Assembly (NCBI GenBank): GCA_002790195.1
Contig: PFUR01000079.1
Location: 1 to 43,326 of the forward strand
Direction of reading: 5' to 3'
DNA from: Flavobacteriales bacterium CG_4_9_14_3_um_filter_40_17
GTDB taxonomy: Bacteria; Bacteroidota; Bacteroidia; Flavobacteriales; Flavobacteriaceae
Length of the DNA stretch: 43,326 nt
The notes under the pieces are model-generated. The model was given only the letters and a program-made list of their open reading frames with translations. It ran no database searches and was not told the origin of the DNA. The position numbers and the translations under genes are program-made. Of the stretch, positions 36,929-43,326 are shown in pieces. Numbering within the stretch: the first letter of the stretch is position 1; each line of letters opens with the position of its first letter.

Positions 36929-37463
36929 CGAAAATGTGTTTTTGTTTGAGTGTGTTAATTGTTTTTAAAAGATTGTTCATTGCAATAGTCATCGAACGAG
37001 CCGAGATGGTGGCACCTGAGATGGCATCAATGTTTTTTTGATACGCCAAAGTTTCATCACCTGATTTTCCGTCAAATTGGCTCAGCCATCGCCTGCTTCC
37101 TATTTCTCCGCCGTATTCTTCCCGATAGGCTAATACCTTGGTTTGGCGCACCGATAAATCTTTATTGAAAATAACTAGGTAATCAAATTGAGCCGTTTTG
37201 CTCATCGCTTGATCAAAAAAAGCGTATCCAACCGTTTGTTTTTGGATGGAGATTTGGTATAAATTTTCTCCGTTAATTTTCTGGGGCAATTGCGCATTCA
37301 GCCCTGACTCTATTTTGATTGGTTGCAAATCAAATTGTTCGGTTTCAAAGACCTTAGACAGTTCTTTGTAAACCCGTTTGGGCAAAGTGCCTGCAATCTC
37401 GAAAGAGAGATTGAGCAACGCCGCACAACCCAAAAACACAATCCACACAATTTTTCTGTTCAT
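36918..37463 (-). CDS. FMN-binding domain protein (covalent flavin type)
   Basis: A 181-residue protein with an N-terminal membrane-targeting segment (4-25) and an FMN-binding domain like those of RnfG/NqrC. The flavin attachment motif is DAISGATIS (146-154); in this family ApbE transfers FMN to the final threonine of SGAT, here T152. EEYGGEIGSRRWLSQFDGKS (116-135) is the usual preceding segment. It should carry electrons on the outer face of the cytoplasmic membrane. ATG 37463 is preferred to an earlier start at 37484 because it directly precedes the basic-hydrophobic signal. No apbE or rnf/nqr genes adjoin it. Confidence 0.9.
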   Translation of the reverse strand: MNRKIVWIVFLGCAALLNLSFEIAGTLPKRVYKELSKVFETEQFDLQPIKIESGLNAQLPQKINGENLYQISIQKQTVGYAFFDQAMSKTAQFDYLVIFNKDLSVRQTKVLAYREEYGGEIGSRRWLSQFDGKSGDETLAYQKNIDAISGATISARSMTIAMNNLLKTINTLKQKHIFDEL

Positions 37464-37467
37464 GCTG

Positions 37468-37475
37468 CAAAAATA
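37468..37475 (-). promoter_or_regulatory. Possible -7 box for the FMN-binding unit
   Basis: The minus strand reads TATTTTTG immediately before the FMN-binding gene. A TTTTG lies 14 bases further upstream (complement of 37490-37494), a short spacing. If used, the unit would be expressed separately from the porin gene. Confidence 0.3.
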
Positions 37476-37497
37476 AGAATTCAAGTAATCAAAATTT

Positions 37498-37534
37498 AAA
37501 AAACATTGGCAGTCGTTTTAAACGGCCGCCAATG
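37498..37534 (-). terminator. Terminator after the porin gene
   Basis: A hairpin with outer stem CATTGGC/GCCAATG (37504-37510 with 37528-37534) and an inner CGTTT/AAACG stem ends on the minus strand in TTTTTT (complement of 37498-37503), ten bases past the porin stop. It should separate porin transcripts from the FMN-binding unit, at least partly. Confidence 0.75.
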
Positions 37535-37544
37535 CATTAACAAA

Positions 37545-38714
37545 CTAAAACCAAAATCCGAGGCCAAAATTGAGTTGTTTGGTGGAGTCGCTGTTGTCAA
37601 CATCATTGTCAAATATTTGGTAATCGCCTTTGACAACAACACCTTGTGCGATGTGATAGGACAAGCCGAACGTTAAATCGTTTCGGTCGAAGGCGGGATT
37701 TTTAGCCAGCGAACCATCTGTTTGTAGTTGTGTATTGTATTCGGAATAGCGGGCAAAAGCAAATAGTTTTTGACGTTTGTCCATGGGTAACAGATTGTAA
37801 GAAGCTTCTGTGTACCAACCCAACATGGCGCTTCCCAAATCATTTCCGGTAAGGGTGTTGTATTCTTCGGTGTCGGTCAACGAAGTGTATATAAATTCAC
37901 CTCTTGCCGCAAAGCGATCTTTGGTGTATCGCGCATCAAAACCCACCATGGAGATGCCCACATCGGCACCGTCCAAATCTTCAATTTCGTCATCGGCTTG
38001 CGTGCGTCCAAAATAGCTGGAGAGCCCGAGCCTGAGTCCGGGGATGCCGTAATAATCAAATTTGAGCGACAAATTCGGGTTGTCGATGGTTGATTTAATA
38101 CCTTTTTGACGGCCTCCCCTGAGCCCGTTGGCTCCGTTGAGGAAACCGATGGTGTCTTTGTCAACCGAGCGGAAACCATTAAAAATATAGGCTTGATAGC
38201 CAAGCGACAAATTGTTGAATCGCCCGGTTACGCCCGCGCCGATTTCGCGCCAGGTTGACGGCACAATAAATCTGTCAACGAGCGGCCTGTTTACACCGTT
38301 GAAAGTGGTTGGCTCGTGATATTCATTGATGATGCCCATCGGCACAATCATCAAGCCACCTCGCAGGCTGATGTTGTTTGCCACGTTGTAATTCAAAAAG
38401 GCTTGTTCAATGGAAATTTCGTCCCCTGTGTCTTCGTATTCGATTTCGGAGACAAATTGGGTGCGTTCGTCAAAATTGTAACCGACCAGTAAAACCATGC
38501 GGGTTACGTTGAGTTCGCCATTTTTGCCCTCGGGTTGGTTGTAGTTAATTTCGCCGTATCCACTGATGGTGACTTGGCTGGCAAAGTTTCCGGAGAGGAT
38601 GCGTTGTGCTGCATTCTGTTGCTTCTGCGCATCAAATTGGATAGAGTCTTTTTTTGTTTGTGCGTAGTTCAAAAAAGAAACAGATAGGAAAAGGATAGTT
38701 ATATTTTTTTTCAT
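37545..38714 (-). CDS. Outer-membrane porin-like beta-barrel
   Basis: A 389-residue exported protein (signal peptide to NYAQ, residue 19) with the alternating strand pattern of a phosphate-selective porin O/P-like barrel: QVTISGYGEINYNQPEGKN, LNVTRMVLLVGYNFDERTQFVSEIEYE, ISLRGGLMIVPMGIINEYHEPT, LSLGYQAYIFNGF. It ends in a strand with terminal phenylalanine (LNFGLGFWF), the usual barrel-assembly signal. What it passes is unknown. It has its own strong promoter and terminator, and lies upstream of the FMN-binding unit on the same strand. Confidence 0.88.
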   Translation of the reverse strand: MKKNITILFLSVSFLNYAQTKKDSIQFDAQKQQNAAQRILSGNFASQVTISGYGEINYNQPEGKNGELNVTRMVLLVGYNFDERTQFVSEIEYEDTGDEISIEQAFLNYNVANNISLRGGLMIVPMGIINEYHEPTTFNGVNRPLVDRFIVPSTWREIGAGVTGRFNNLSLGYQAYIFNGFRSVDKDTIGFLNGANGLRGGRQKGIKSTIDNPNLSLKFDYYGIPGLRLGLSSYFGRTQADDEIEDLDGADVGISMVGFDARYTKDRFAARGEFIYTSLTDTEEYNTLTGNDLGSAMLGWYTEASYNLLPMDKRQKLFAFARYSEYNTQLQTDGSLAKNPAFDRNDLTFGLSYHIAQGVVVKGDYQIFDNDVDNSDSTKQLNFGLGFWF

Positions 38715-38755
38715 TATAATATTAATTAAGATTTAGTATAAATAAAATTATACTG

Positions 38756-38786
38756 CAAATGTATAAATGAAAAGATAAATTGCAAA
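38756..38786 (-). promoter_or_regulatory. Porin promoter
   Basis: On the minus strand TTTG (complement of 38783-38786) is followed after 19 bases by TACATTTG (complement of 38756-38763), 42 bases before the porin ATG. It is a full consensus match within very AT-rich DNA. Confidence 0.7.
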
Positions 38787-38896
38787 TTTATTTAGATTAA
38801 ATAAAAATATTATTTTCTTATTAAATTTCAAGAGAAAAATAAGTTTAAATTATGAAATAAAAACCATGATAAAAATCGGTAAGAGAAAGATTAAAC

Positions 38897-38925
38897 AAAA
38901 AAACTGCCCTTGTGAGGCAGTTTTT
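38897..38925 (-). terminator. Terminator after ilvE
   Basis: A ten-base stem AAAAACTGCC (38899-38908) / GGCAGTTTTT (38916-38925) with a seven-base loop. Read from ilvE it begins 12 bases past the stop codon and ends in a long T-run, TTTTTTTG, typical of intrinsic termination. Confidence 0.85.
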
Positions 38926-38937
38926 GGTAGTTTAAAG

Positions 38938-40008
38938 TTATTTCACTTCATATCGCCATTGATGTAAATCGGGCGCGAGGTTGTACTGAATATCATTCAA
39001 ATATTTTTTGAATTTCAGCGCGAAGGTGTCTTCCGATTCGGGAAGTGCATATACTTTTCCTTGAAAGCCAAATTCATAAACCGGGCTTACGATAGCAGCC
39101 GTTCCGGCTCCGAAAATTTCTTTTAGTGATCCCTCTTGTTGAGCAACCAAAAGTTCAGTCACTGTGATGGGTCTTTCTTCTGTGGCAATGTGGTGGTCTA
39201 TCGCCAAAGTCAAAATGCTTTTGCGGGTGACACCATCTAAGATTCTGTCGCCGGTCGGTGCGGTTATCAGCGTGTCATTGATTCGAAAAAACAAGTTCAT
39301 GGTGCCAGCTTCTTCCAAAAACTCGTGTTTGTCGGCATCTGTCCAGATAACCTGTTGGAAGCCTTCTTGGTTGGCTAAAGCAGTCGGATAGAATTGTGCC
39401 GCGTAGTTTCCTGCGGTTTTGGCATAACCTACGCCACCGTTGGCAGCCCGCGAATATTTTTCCATGATTTGTACCCGTACTTTTCCGGAATAGTAAGATT
39501 GTGCCGGGGAGAGCAAAATCATAAACTTATATTTTTTGGAGGGTGAGGCAGAAACACCTTCTTCGGTTGCAATGGCGAATGGGCGGATGTAGAGTGAACT
39601 GCCTATTCCTTTCGGAACCCAAGCAGCATCCAGCCGAACCAAAGCCGACAACGCTTCCAAAAAGAGTGCTTCCGGAAACTCGGGAATCGACATGCGCAAG
39701 GCAGATTTGTTGAATCGTTGGATGTTTTGGTCGGGGCGGAATAGCCAAATCTTATCCTTGTCGTCCCTAAATGCTTTCATGCCTTCAAAGATGGCTTGGC
39801 CATAGTGAAACACTTTGGCTGAAGGATCTAAACTTATCGGTCCGTAGGGAACAATTTTGGGTGCTTGCCATTGTCCGTCCACAAAATCACATTCAAACAT
39901 GTGATCGGTAAAAACCTGACCAAAGACCAAGTTGTCAAAATCGACTTTAGAACGTTTGGAAGTTTGTATTTTAGTTATAGAAATTGAATCTGAAACAATA
40001 GGTTGCAT
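38938..40008 (-). CDS. ilvE: Branched-chain amino acid aminotransferase
   Basis: IlvE transfers the amino group between glutamate and the keto acids of valine, leucine and isoleucine. The 356-residue class IV PLP enzyme shows FHYGQAIFEGMKAFR (about 67-81), YIRPFAIATEEG near 140, the PLP lysine in GVGYAKTAGNYAA near 197, and EEAGTMNLFF near 231 with ILDGVTRKSIL. The length fits the eukaryote-like BCAT-II form common in Bacteroidota. It is monocistronic, with its own terminator and a TACCTTTG -7 box upstream. Confidence 0.95.
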   Translation of the reverse strand: MQPIVSDSISITKIQTSKRSKVDFDNLVFGQVFTDHMFECDFVDGQWQAPKIVPYGPISLDPSAKVFHYGQAIFEGMKAFRDDKDKIWLFRPDQNIQRFNKSALRMSIPEFPEALFLEALSALVRLDAAWVPKGIGSSLYIRPFAIATEEGVSASPSKKYKFMILLSPAQSYYSGKVRVQIMEKYSRAANGGVGYAKTAGNYAAQFYPTALANQEGFQQVIWTDADKHEFLEEAGTMNLFFRINDTLITAPTGDRILDGVTRKSILTLAIDHHIATEERPITVTELLVAQQEGSLKEIFGAGTAAIVSPVYEFGFQGKVYALPESEDTFALKFKKYLNDIQYNLAPDLHQWRYEVK

Positions 40009-40027
40009 GATGGGATGATTTATTGTA

Positions 40028-40035
40028 CAAAGGTA
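40028..40035 (-). promoter_or_regulatory. Probable -7 box for ilvE
   Basis: The minus strand reads TACCTTTG, a full TAnnTTTG match, about 20 bases before the ilvE ATG. No clear -33 element is seen. Confidence 0.45.
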
Positions 40036-40162
40036 AGTATTTCTTAAAATCAGTCGTTTGTGTTTTTATAAAATTGAGAAAAAATAAAAACTTTACGATA
40101 TAATTATACATTTTTATGGAAAATGTTGCATAAATTCAAATAAAAAATCAGATATACGTCCG

Positions 40163-40843
40163 ATGAAAAGAGAAATCATAACCACTGCCGATGGGTCTTC
40201 GAGTATCCGAATCACAGATTGGAACGAAAATTATCATTCCCAATTCGGAGCCATCCAAGAGTCTTATCATGTTTTTATCCGAAACGGTTTGGAACATTGG
40301 ATGAAAGCAAATCCGGCAAAAAAGGAAATTTGTATTCTTGAAATTGGCTTTGGGACAGGCTTGAATGCCTTTATAACTTATCTCGAAACCAAAAAACTGA
40401 ACTTGAAAATCGGCTTTGAAGGCGTTGAAGCCTATCCGATCTCTAAGGCGGAAGCCGAACAGTTAAACTATGTTTCCGAACTGAAAGCCGGGTTTTCTGA
40501 AGATGTTTTTCTGAAAATGCATGATGTCTCTTGGGATGAAAGCCACGTATTGGGTAGCCATTTTACACTTAGGAAAAGGTTGCATCGGTTTGAAGAAATT
40601 ACAGATTCAGCCAAATTCGATTTAATCTATTTTGACGCGTTTGGTGCGAACGTGCAAGCCGAACTTTGGACGGCCACCATGTTTAAAAAAATGTATTTTG
40701 CCTTAAAAAATCGGGGAGTTTTAGTGACTTACGCCGCCAAAGGAAGCGTACGCCGCGCAATGCTCGAAGCGGGTTTTCATGCCGAACGATTGTCCGGCCC
40801 GCCCGGGAAAAGAGAAATGTTGCGTGCCACCAAAGTGTTGTAG
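40163..40843 (+). CDS. mnmD: tRNA (5-aminomethyl-2-thiouridine34) methyltransferase MnmD
   Basis: A 226-residue MnmC-like methyltransferase (DUF752) without the FAD oxidase half, i.e. the stand-alone MnmD form. It begins KREIITTADGSSSI, then NENYHSQFGAIQESYHVFI (22-40), the SAM site ILEIGFGTGLNAF (58-70), and YFDAFGANVQAELWT near 155, ending LSGPPGKREMLRATKVL. It finishes the mnm5 group on U34 of tRNA, the same base thiolated by MnmA (13.2 kb). The preceding oxidase step must come from a protein outside this window. Confidence 0.93.
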   Translation: MKREIITTADGSSSIRITDWNENYHSQFGAIQESYHVFIRNGLEHWMKANPAKKEICILEIGFGTGLNAFITYLETKKLNLKIGFEGVEAYPISKAEAEQLNYVSELKAGFSEDVFLKMHDVSWDESHVLGSHFTLRKRLHRFEEITDSAKFDLIYFDAFGANVQAELWTATMFKKMYFALKNRGVLVTYAAKGSVRRAMLEAGFHAERLSGPPGKREMLRATKVL

Positions 40844-40894
40844 CTTTTTTGTTAAGGCTAATACAAATTTATCAACAATCCGTTAACTAAGCTG

Positions 40895-40902
40895 TACTTT
40901 TG
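40895..40902 (+). promoter_or_regulatory. Possible -7 box for the epimerase gene
   Basis: TACTTTTG matches TAnnTTTG and lies 18 bases before the preferred ATG at 40921. It argues against the in-frame TTG at 40900, which would fall inside the box. Confidence 0.4.
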
Positions 40903-40920
40903 CACAAAATGAATGAGAAA

Positions 40921-41838
40921 ATGAAAGTATTGATTACGGGCGCTACCGGATTGATTGGAAAAGAATTGGTGAGAACTTTACTGACAAATGACATTGAAAT
41001 CAACTATCTGACCACTTCCAGAGACAAAATTGTGGATACAGATACCTATAACGGGTTTTATTGGAATCCGAAGGAAGGCGTTGTCGATTCATGTAGTTTA
41101 GAAGGTGTTGATGCCATCATCCACTTAGCCGGTGCAACTGTTTCTAAAAAATGGACACCAGCCTACAAAGAAGAAATCCTTCAAAGCAGGATGTTGTCTG
41201 CCCAGTTGCTGTACAATTTGTTAAAAAATCATCCCGGTCATACCGTTAAAAACTTCATCTCTGCTTCGGGAATAAGCATCTATCCAAGTGACTTTGATAA
41301 GCTATATGATGAGAAATTTGAAGGTGTTGACAATACTTTTTTGGGGGAAGTTGTGGAAGAATGGGAATCAGGCGTTAATCATTTCACATCCTTAGGAATC
41401 AATGTTGCTAAAATCAGAATTGGTTTGGTGCTGGCTAACAACGGCGGCGCACTAGATGCCATTTCAAAACCTGTCAAAATGGGCGTTGGCGCATCTATTG
41501 GCTCAGGAAAGCAATGGGTTTCTTGGATACACATCAGTGATTTAACCAGCATATTTTTAAAAATATTGACCGAAAAAAGAGAAGGGATTTACAATGCCGT
41601 TGCACCCAATCCGGTTACTAACAAACAACTCACCAAAGCAATTGCCAGGGTTCTGAGAAAACCTCTTTGGTTGCCAAACATCCCGGAATTTGTGATGAAA
41701 ATATTATTGGGAGAAAGGAGTACGTTGGTTTTGTCGAGCCAAAAAGTGAGTTGTAAAAAACTGCTTAAATCATCCTATCAATTTCAATTCAACAATATTG
41801 AGTACGCGCTCAATGACCTTTTGGTTGAACAAAAGTAA
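40921..41838 (+). CDS. TIGR01777-family NAD(P)-dependent epimerase
   Basis: A 305-residue extended short-chain dehydrogenase of the TIGR01777 (YfcH/SulA-like) family. The nucleotide-binding GATGLIG lies at residues 7-13, followed by the usual IIHLAGATVSKKWTPAYKEE block (about 63-82), SASGISIYPS near 117-126, and a C-terminal DUF1731-type segment (KPLWLPNIPEFVMKILLGE). The catalytic Tyr-x3-Lys of classical SDRs is replaced by Y-x-S-D in this family, and no reaction is established. Starts at 40909 or at a TTG at 40900 are possible; ATG 40921 gives the family N-terminus. It is followed by the repeat cluster. Confidence 0.88.
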   Translation: MKVLITGATGLIGKELVRTLLTNDIEINYLTTSRDKIVDTDTYNGFYWNPKEGVVDSCSLEGVDAIIHLAGATVSKKWTPAYKEEILQSRMLSAQLLYNLLKNHPGHTVKNFISASGISIYPSDFDKLYDEKFEGVDNTFLGEVVEEWESGVNHFTSLGINVAKIRIGLVLANNGGALDAISKPVKMGVGASIGSGKQWVSWIHISDLTSIFLKILTEKREGIYNAVAPNPVTNKQLTKAIARVLRKPLWLPNIPEFVMKILLGERSTLVLSSQKVSCKKLLKSSYQFQFNNIEYALNDLLVEQK

Positions 41839-41857
41839 AGGTTACCGCTTCAGAGGC

Positions 41858-41905
41858 CTCGATACAATTCCGATTCGTACCTCATCGGAATCACTCGGCC
41901 TGACA
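41858..41905 (-). repeat. Palindromic repeat, copy A
   Basis: Read on the minus strand, this copy has TGTCA, three bases, CGAG at one end and GTATCGAG at the other, around an inverted repeat ATTCCGAT (41867-41874) / ATCGGAAT (41884-41891). It shares both ends with copies B and C but in the opposite orientation and with an unrelated core. Confidence 0.75.
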
Positions 41906-41923
41906 TTTTATATCTGTACCTAT

Positions 41924-41975
41924 TGTCACTTCGAGTTTTTTAAATCTGTATCGCAGATTAAAAAGTATCGAGAAG
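41924..41975 (+). repeat. Palindromic repeat, copy B
   Basis: TGTCA (41924-41928), three bases, CGAG (41932-41935), then a hairpin core (TTTTTAAATCTG and CAGATTAAAAA arms) and GTATCGAG (41965-41972). The final AAG runs straight into copy C. Confidence 0.8.
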
Positions 41976-42026
41976 TCACTTCGAGTTTTTTGAATTAGCG
42001 GAGCAAATTTAAAAAGTATCGAGAAG
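41975..42026 (+). repeat. Palindromic repeat, copy C
   Basis: A direct repeat of B about 50 bases on: GTCACTTCGAG start (41975-41985), a core with TTTTTT and AAAAA arms, then GTATCGAGAAG (42016-42026). The core sequence differs from B while the ends are identical. Confidence 0.8.
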
Positions 42027-42064
42027 CGGCAAAATCTTTACTTTCACATCCAAAAGAATTACAC

Positions 42065-42072
42065 TATTTTTG
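42065..42072 (+). promoter_or_regulatory. Possible -7 box for the Wzt-like gene
   Basis: TATTTTTG matches TAnnTTTG and lies 20 bases before the ATG at 42093. No good -33 box is visible. It suggests transcription begins after the repeat cluster, independent of the epimerase gene. Confidence 0.45.
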
Positions 42073-42092
42073 GACTCAAGAATAACCTATTT

Positions 42093-43326
42093 ATGAGCAT
42101 TATCCTGCAAGCCGAAAATATTTCTAAGCAATACCGTTTGGGCACGGTCGGGACGGGCAGTTTGGCTCACGACTTTAACCGTTGGTGGCATACGGTGCGT
42201 GGCAAAGAAGATCCGTATCTGAAAATTGGCGAAGTGAACGACCGCGGCAGCAAGGCGACTTCGGACTATGTGTGGGCGTTGCAAGACATTCATTTTGAAG
42301 TACAACCGGGCGAAGTGCTCGGTATTATCGGCAAAAACGGCGCGGGCAAAAGCACGCTGCTCAAGCTGCTCTCGCGGGTGACCGCTCCGACTACCGGAAC
42401 GATTCGAACGCGCGGGCGCATCGCTTCGTTGTTAGAAGTAGGCACGGGTTTTCATGGCGAACTCACTGGGCGCGAAAACATTTATATGAACGGCGCCATT
42501 CTGGGCATGACCAAAAAGGAAATTATCGCCAAGCTTGACGAAATCATTGCTTTCTCGGGATGCGAACGCTACATAGACACACCCGTAAAACGCTACAGCT
42601 CGGGGATGACCGTAAGGCTCGGTTTTGCCGTGGCAGCACATTTGGAACCCGATATTTTGGTGGTGGACGAAGTACTAGCCGTGGGCGATGCCGAATTTCA
42701 GAAAAAGGCGATTGGGAAAATGCAAGACATTTCCAAAACCGATGGGCGAACGGTGTTGTTTGTCAGCCATAATATGGCGGCGGTGAAGCAGTTATGTACA
42801 AGGGGGATGTTATTGGAAAATGGTACAATTAAGGCGGACGGAAGTGTTGATGAAGTTTTGAATATATATAGTGCTGAATCTTTGGATGCTGTGACAAATA
42901 TTAAATGGGCAATTGAAAGTGCCCCAGGAAATTCGAATGCAAAAATAACTTCAATAAAATTTAATACACAAGGTGACACTTTCTTTATTGAAAAAGAAAT
43001 TGAACTAGAGATCGAATATGTCAATTTTATTGACAATCATTCAATTAATGCCTCTGTTTCAATTTTAGACGATAAAGATGTTTACGTATTAGCATCTCCA
43101 AATTTAAAGAGAATTCCATTGGGAAAGGGTCAATATAAGAGTGTATGTAAAATACCAAAAGATTTATTGAATAAAGGTAAATATTTTTTTACTGTTTTGT
43201 TAGTTGGAAATAATTATGAAATAATTACGCAATTGGACAAAGTGGTAGCAATAGAAGTTGATGAAGAAGGAACGCATAGAGGTAATTATTTTGGTTATTG
43301 GGGTGGTGTTGTAAGACCTTATTTGA
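42093..43326 (+). CDS. Wzt-like polysaccharide ABC transporter ATPase, cut at window end
   Basis: An ATP-binding protein of the teichoic acid/O-polysaccharide export type, 411 codons visible, running off the window end (the last codons read VVRPYL, near the family C-terminus). The ATPase domain has Walker A GIIGKNGAGKST (77-88), signature YSSGM near 167, Walker B ILVVDEVLAVGD near 187-198 and H-loop SHN near 224. From about residue 240 a Wzt C-terminal domain follows, which in O-antigen systems recognises the exported glycan. The usual partner permease (Wzm) is not upstream. The base composition changes sharply near the domain boundary. Confidence 0.92.
   Translation, partial: MSIILQAENISKQYRLGTVGTGSLAHDFNRWWHTVRGKEDPYLKIGEVNDRGSKATSDYVWALQDIHFEVQPGEVLGIIGKNGAGKSTLLKLLSRVTAPTTGTIRTRGRIASLLEVGTGFHGELTGRENIYMNGAILGMTKKEIIAKLDEIIAFSGCERYIDTPVKRYSSGMTVRLGFAVAAHLEPDILVVDEVLAVGDAEFQKKAIGKMQDISKTDGRTVLFVSHNMAAVKQLCTRGMLLENGTIKADGSVDEVLNIYSAESLDAVTNIKWAIESAPGNSNAKITSIKFNTQGDTFFIEKEIELEIEYVNFIDNHSINASVSILDDKDVYVLASPNLKRIPLGKGQYKSVCKIPKDLLNKGKYFFTVLLVGNNYEIITQLDKVVAIEVDEEGTHRGNYFGYWGGVVRPYL

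Noticed and set aside
41858-42026. Possible CRISPR-like array.
   Set aside because: Only three copies, one inverted, no constant repeat with unique spacers, and no cas genes in the window.

Overview
The window comes from a member of the phylum Bacteroidota, most likely a flavobacterium. The evidence is a secreted subtilase that ends in a type A type IX secretion sorting domain, several promoters of the Bacteroidota type (TTG/TTTG, about 17-21 bases, TAnnTTTG), few Shine-Dalgarno sequences, moderately AT-rich DNA, and flavobacterial forms of GyrB, FabI, MnmA and IlvE. I see no tRNA, rRNA, CRISPR array, insertion sequence, phage gene or DNA-binding regulator. Most of the window is core chromosome; the accessory signals are intergenic palindromic repeats and the right edge.

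Layout. 1-6.9 kb: gyrB (minus), then a CD225/dispanin gene abutting a DUF2752 gene, a CsaA-like tRNA-binding protein, a lipoprotein amidohydrolase, and a minus-strand fabI-glycosyltransferase pair. 7.0-9.2 kb: a membrane acyltransferase and an FKBP-like lipoprotein with acidic calcium-type repeats. 9.25-10.7 kb: an overlapping three-gene operon (S4 RNA-binding protein, TPMT-like methyltransferase, phosphoribosyltransferase). 10.8-19.8 kb: exported hydrolases (M28, S8 and S9 peptidases) with a MORN-type protein, mnmA and nitronate monooxygenase. 19.8-22.9 kb: mtaB and an orphan peptide-type solute-binding lipoprotein. 23.0-26.8 kb: a minus-strand envelope glycosylation operon (polyprenyl-phosphate-type GT2, tandem LAB_N membrane protein, ArnT-like GT39, unknown membrane protein), preceded by a Sua5/YrdC gene. 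27.4-31.0 kb: repeat-rich intergenic DNA, a beta-helix lipoprotein and isoaspartyl peptidase. 31.0-35.7 kb: the rimP-nusA-infB operon with a strong leader hairpin. 35.8-38.7 kb: a porin and a covalent-FMN-type gene, four-helix membrane protein and methyltransferase in one overlapping unit. 38.9-41.8 kb: ilvE, mnmD and a TIGR01777 epimerase. 41.85-42.03 kb: three copies of a palindromic repeat. 42.1 kb to the end: a Wzt-like ABC ATPase cut by the window edge.

How the genes fit together. Four genes modify the tRNA anticodon loop: MnmA and MnmD act on U34, and Sua5/YrdC and MtaB act on A37. They lie in separate transcription units. FabI, the acyltransferase, the glycosyltransferases, the LAB_N protein and the Wzt-like ATPase all point to envelope lipid and glycan assembly. 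The M28, S8 and S9 enzymes and isoaspartyl peptidase form a protein-degradation set outside the cytoplasm.

The best leads for something undescribed are: the abrupt base-composition change inside the Wzt-like gene next to a repeat cluster; the FMN-binding/four-helix/methyltransferase unit beside a porin; the GT2/LAB_N-LAB_N/GT39 operon; the rimP leader hairpin; and the CD225-DUF2752 pair.
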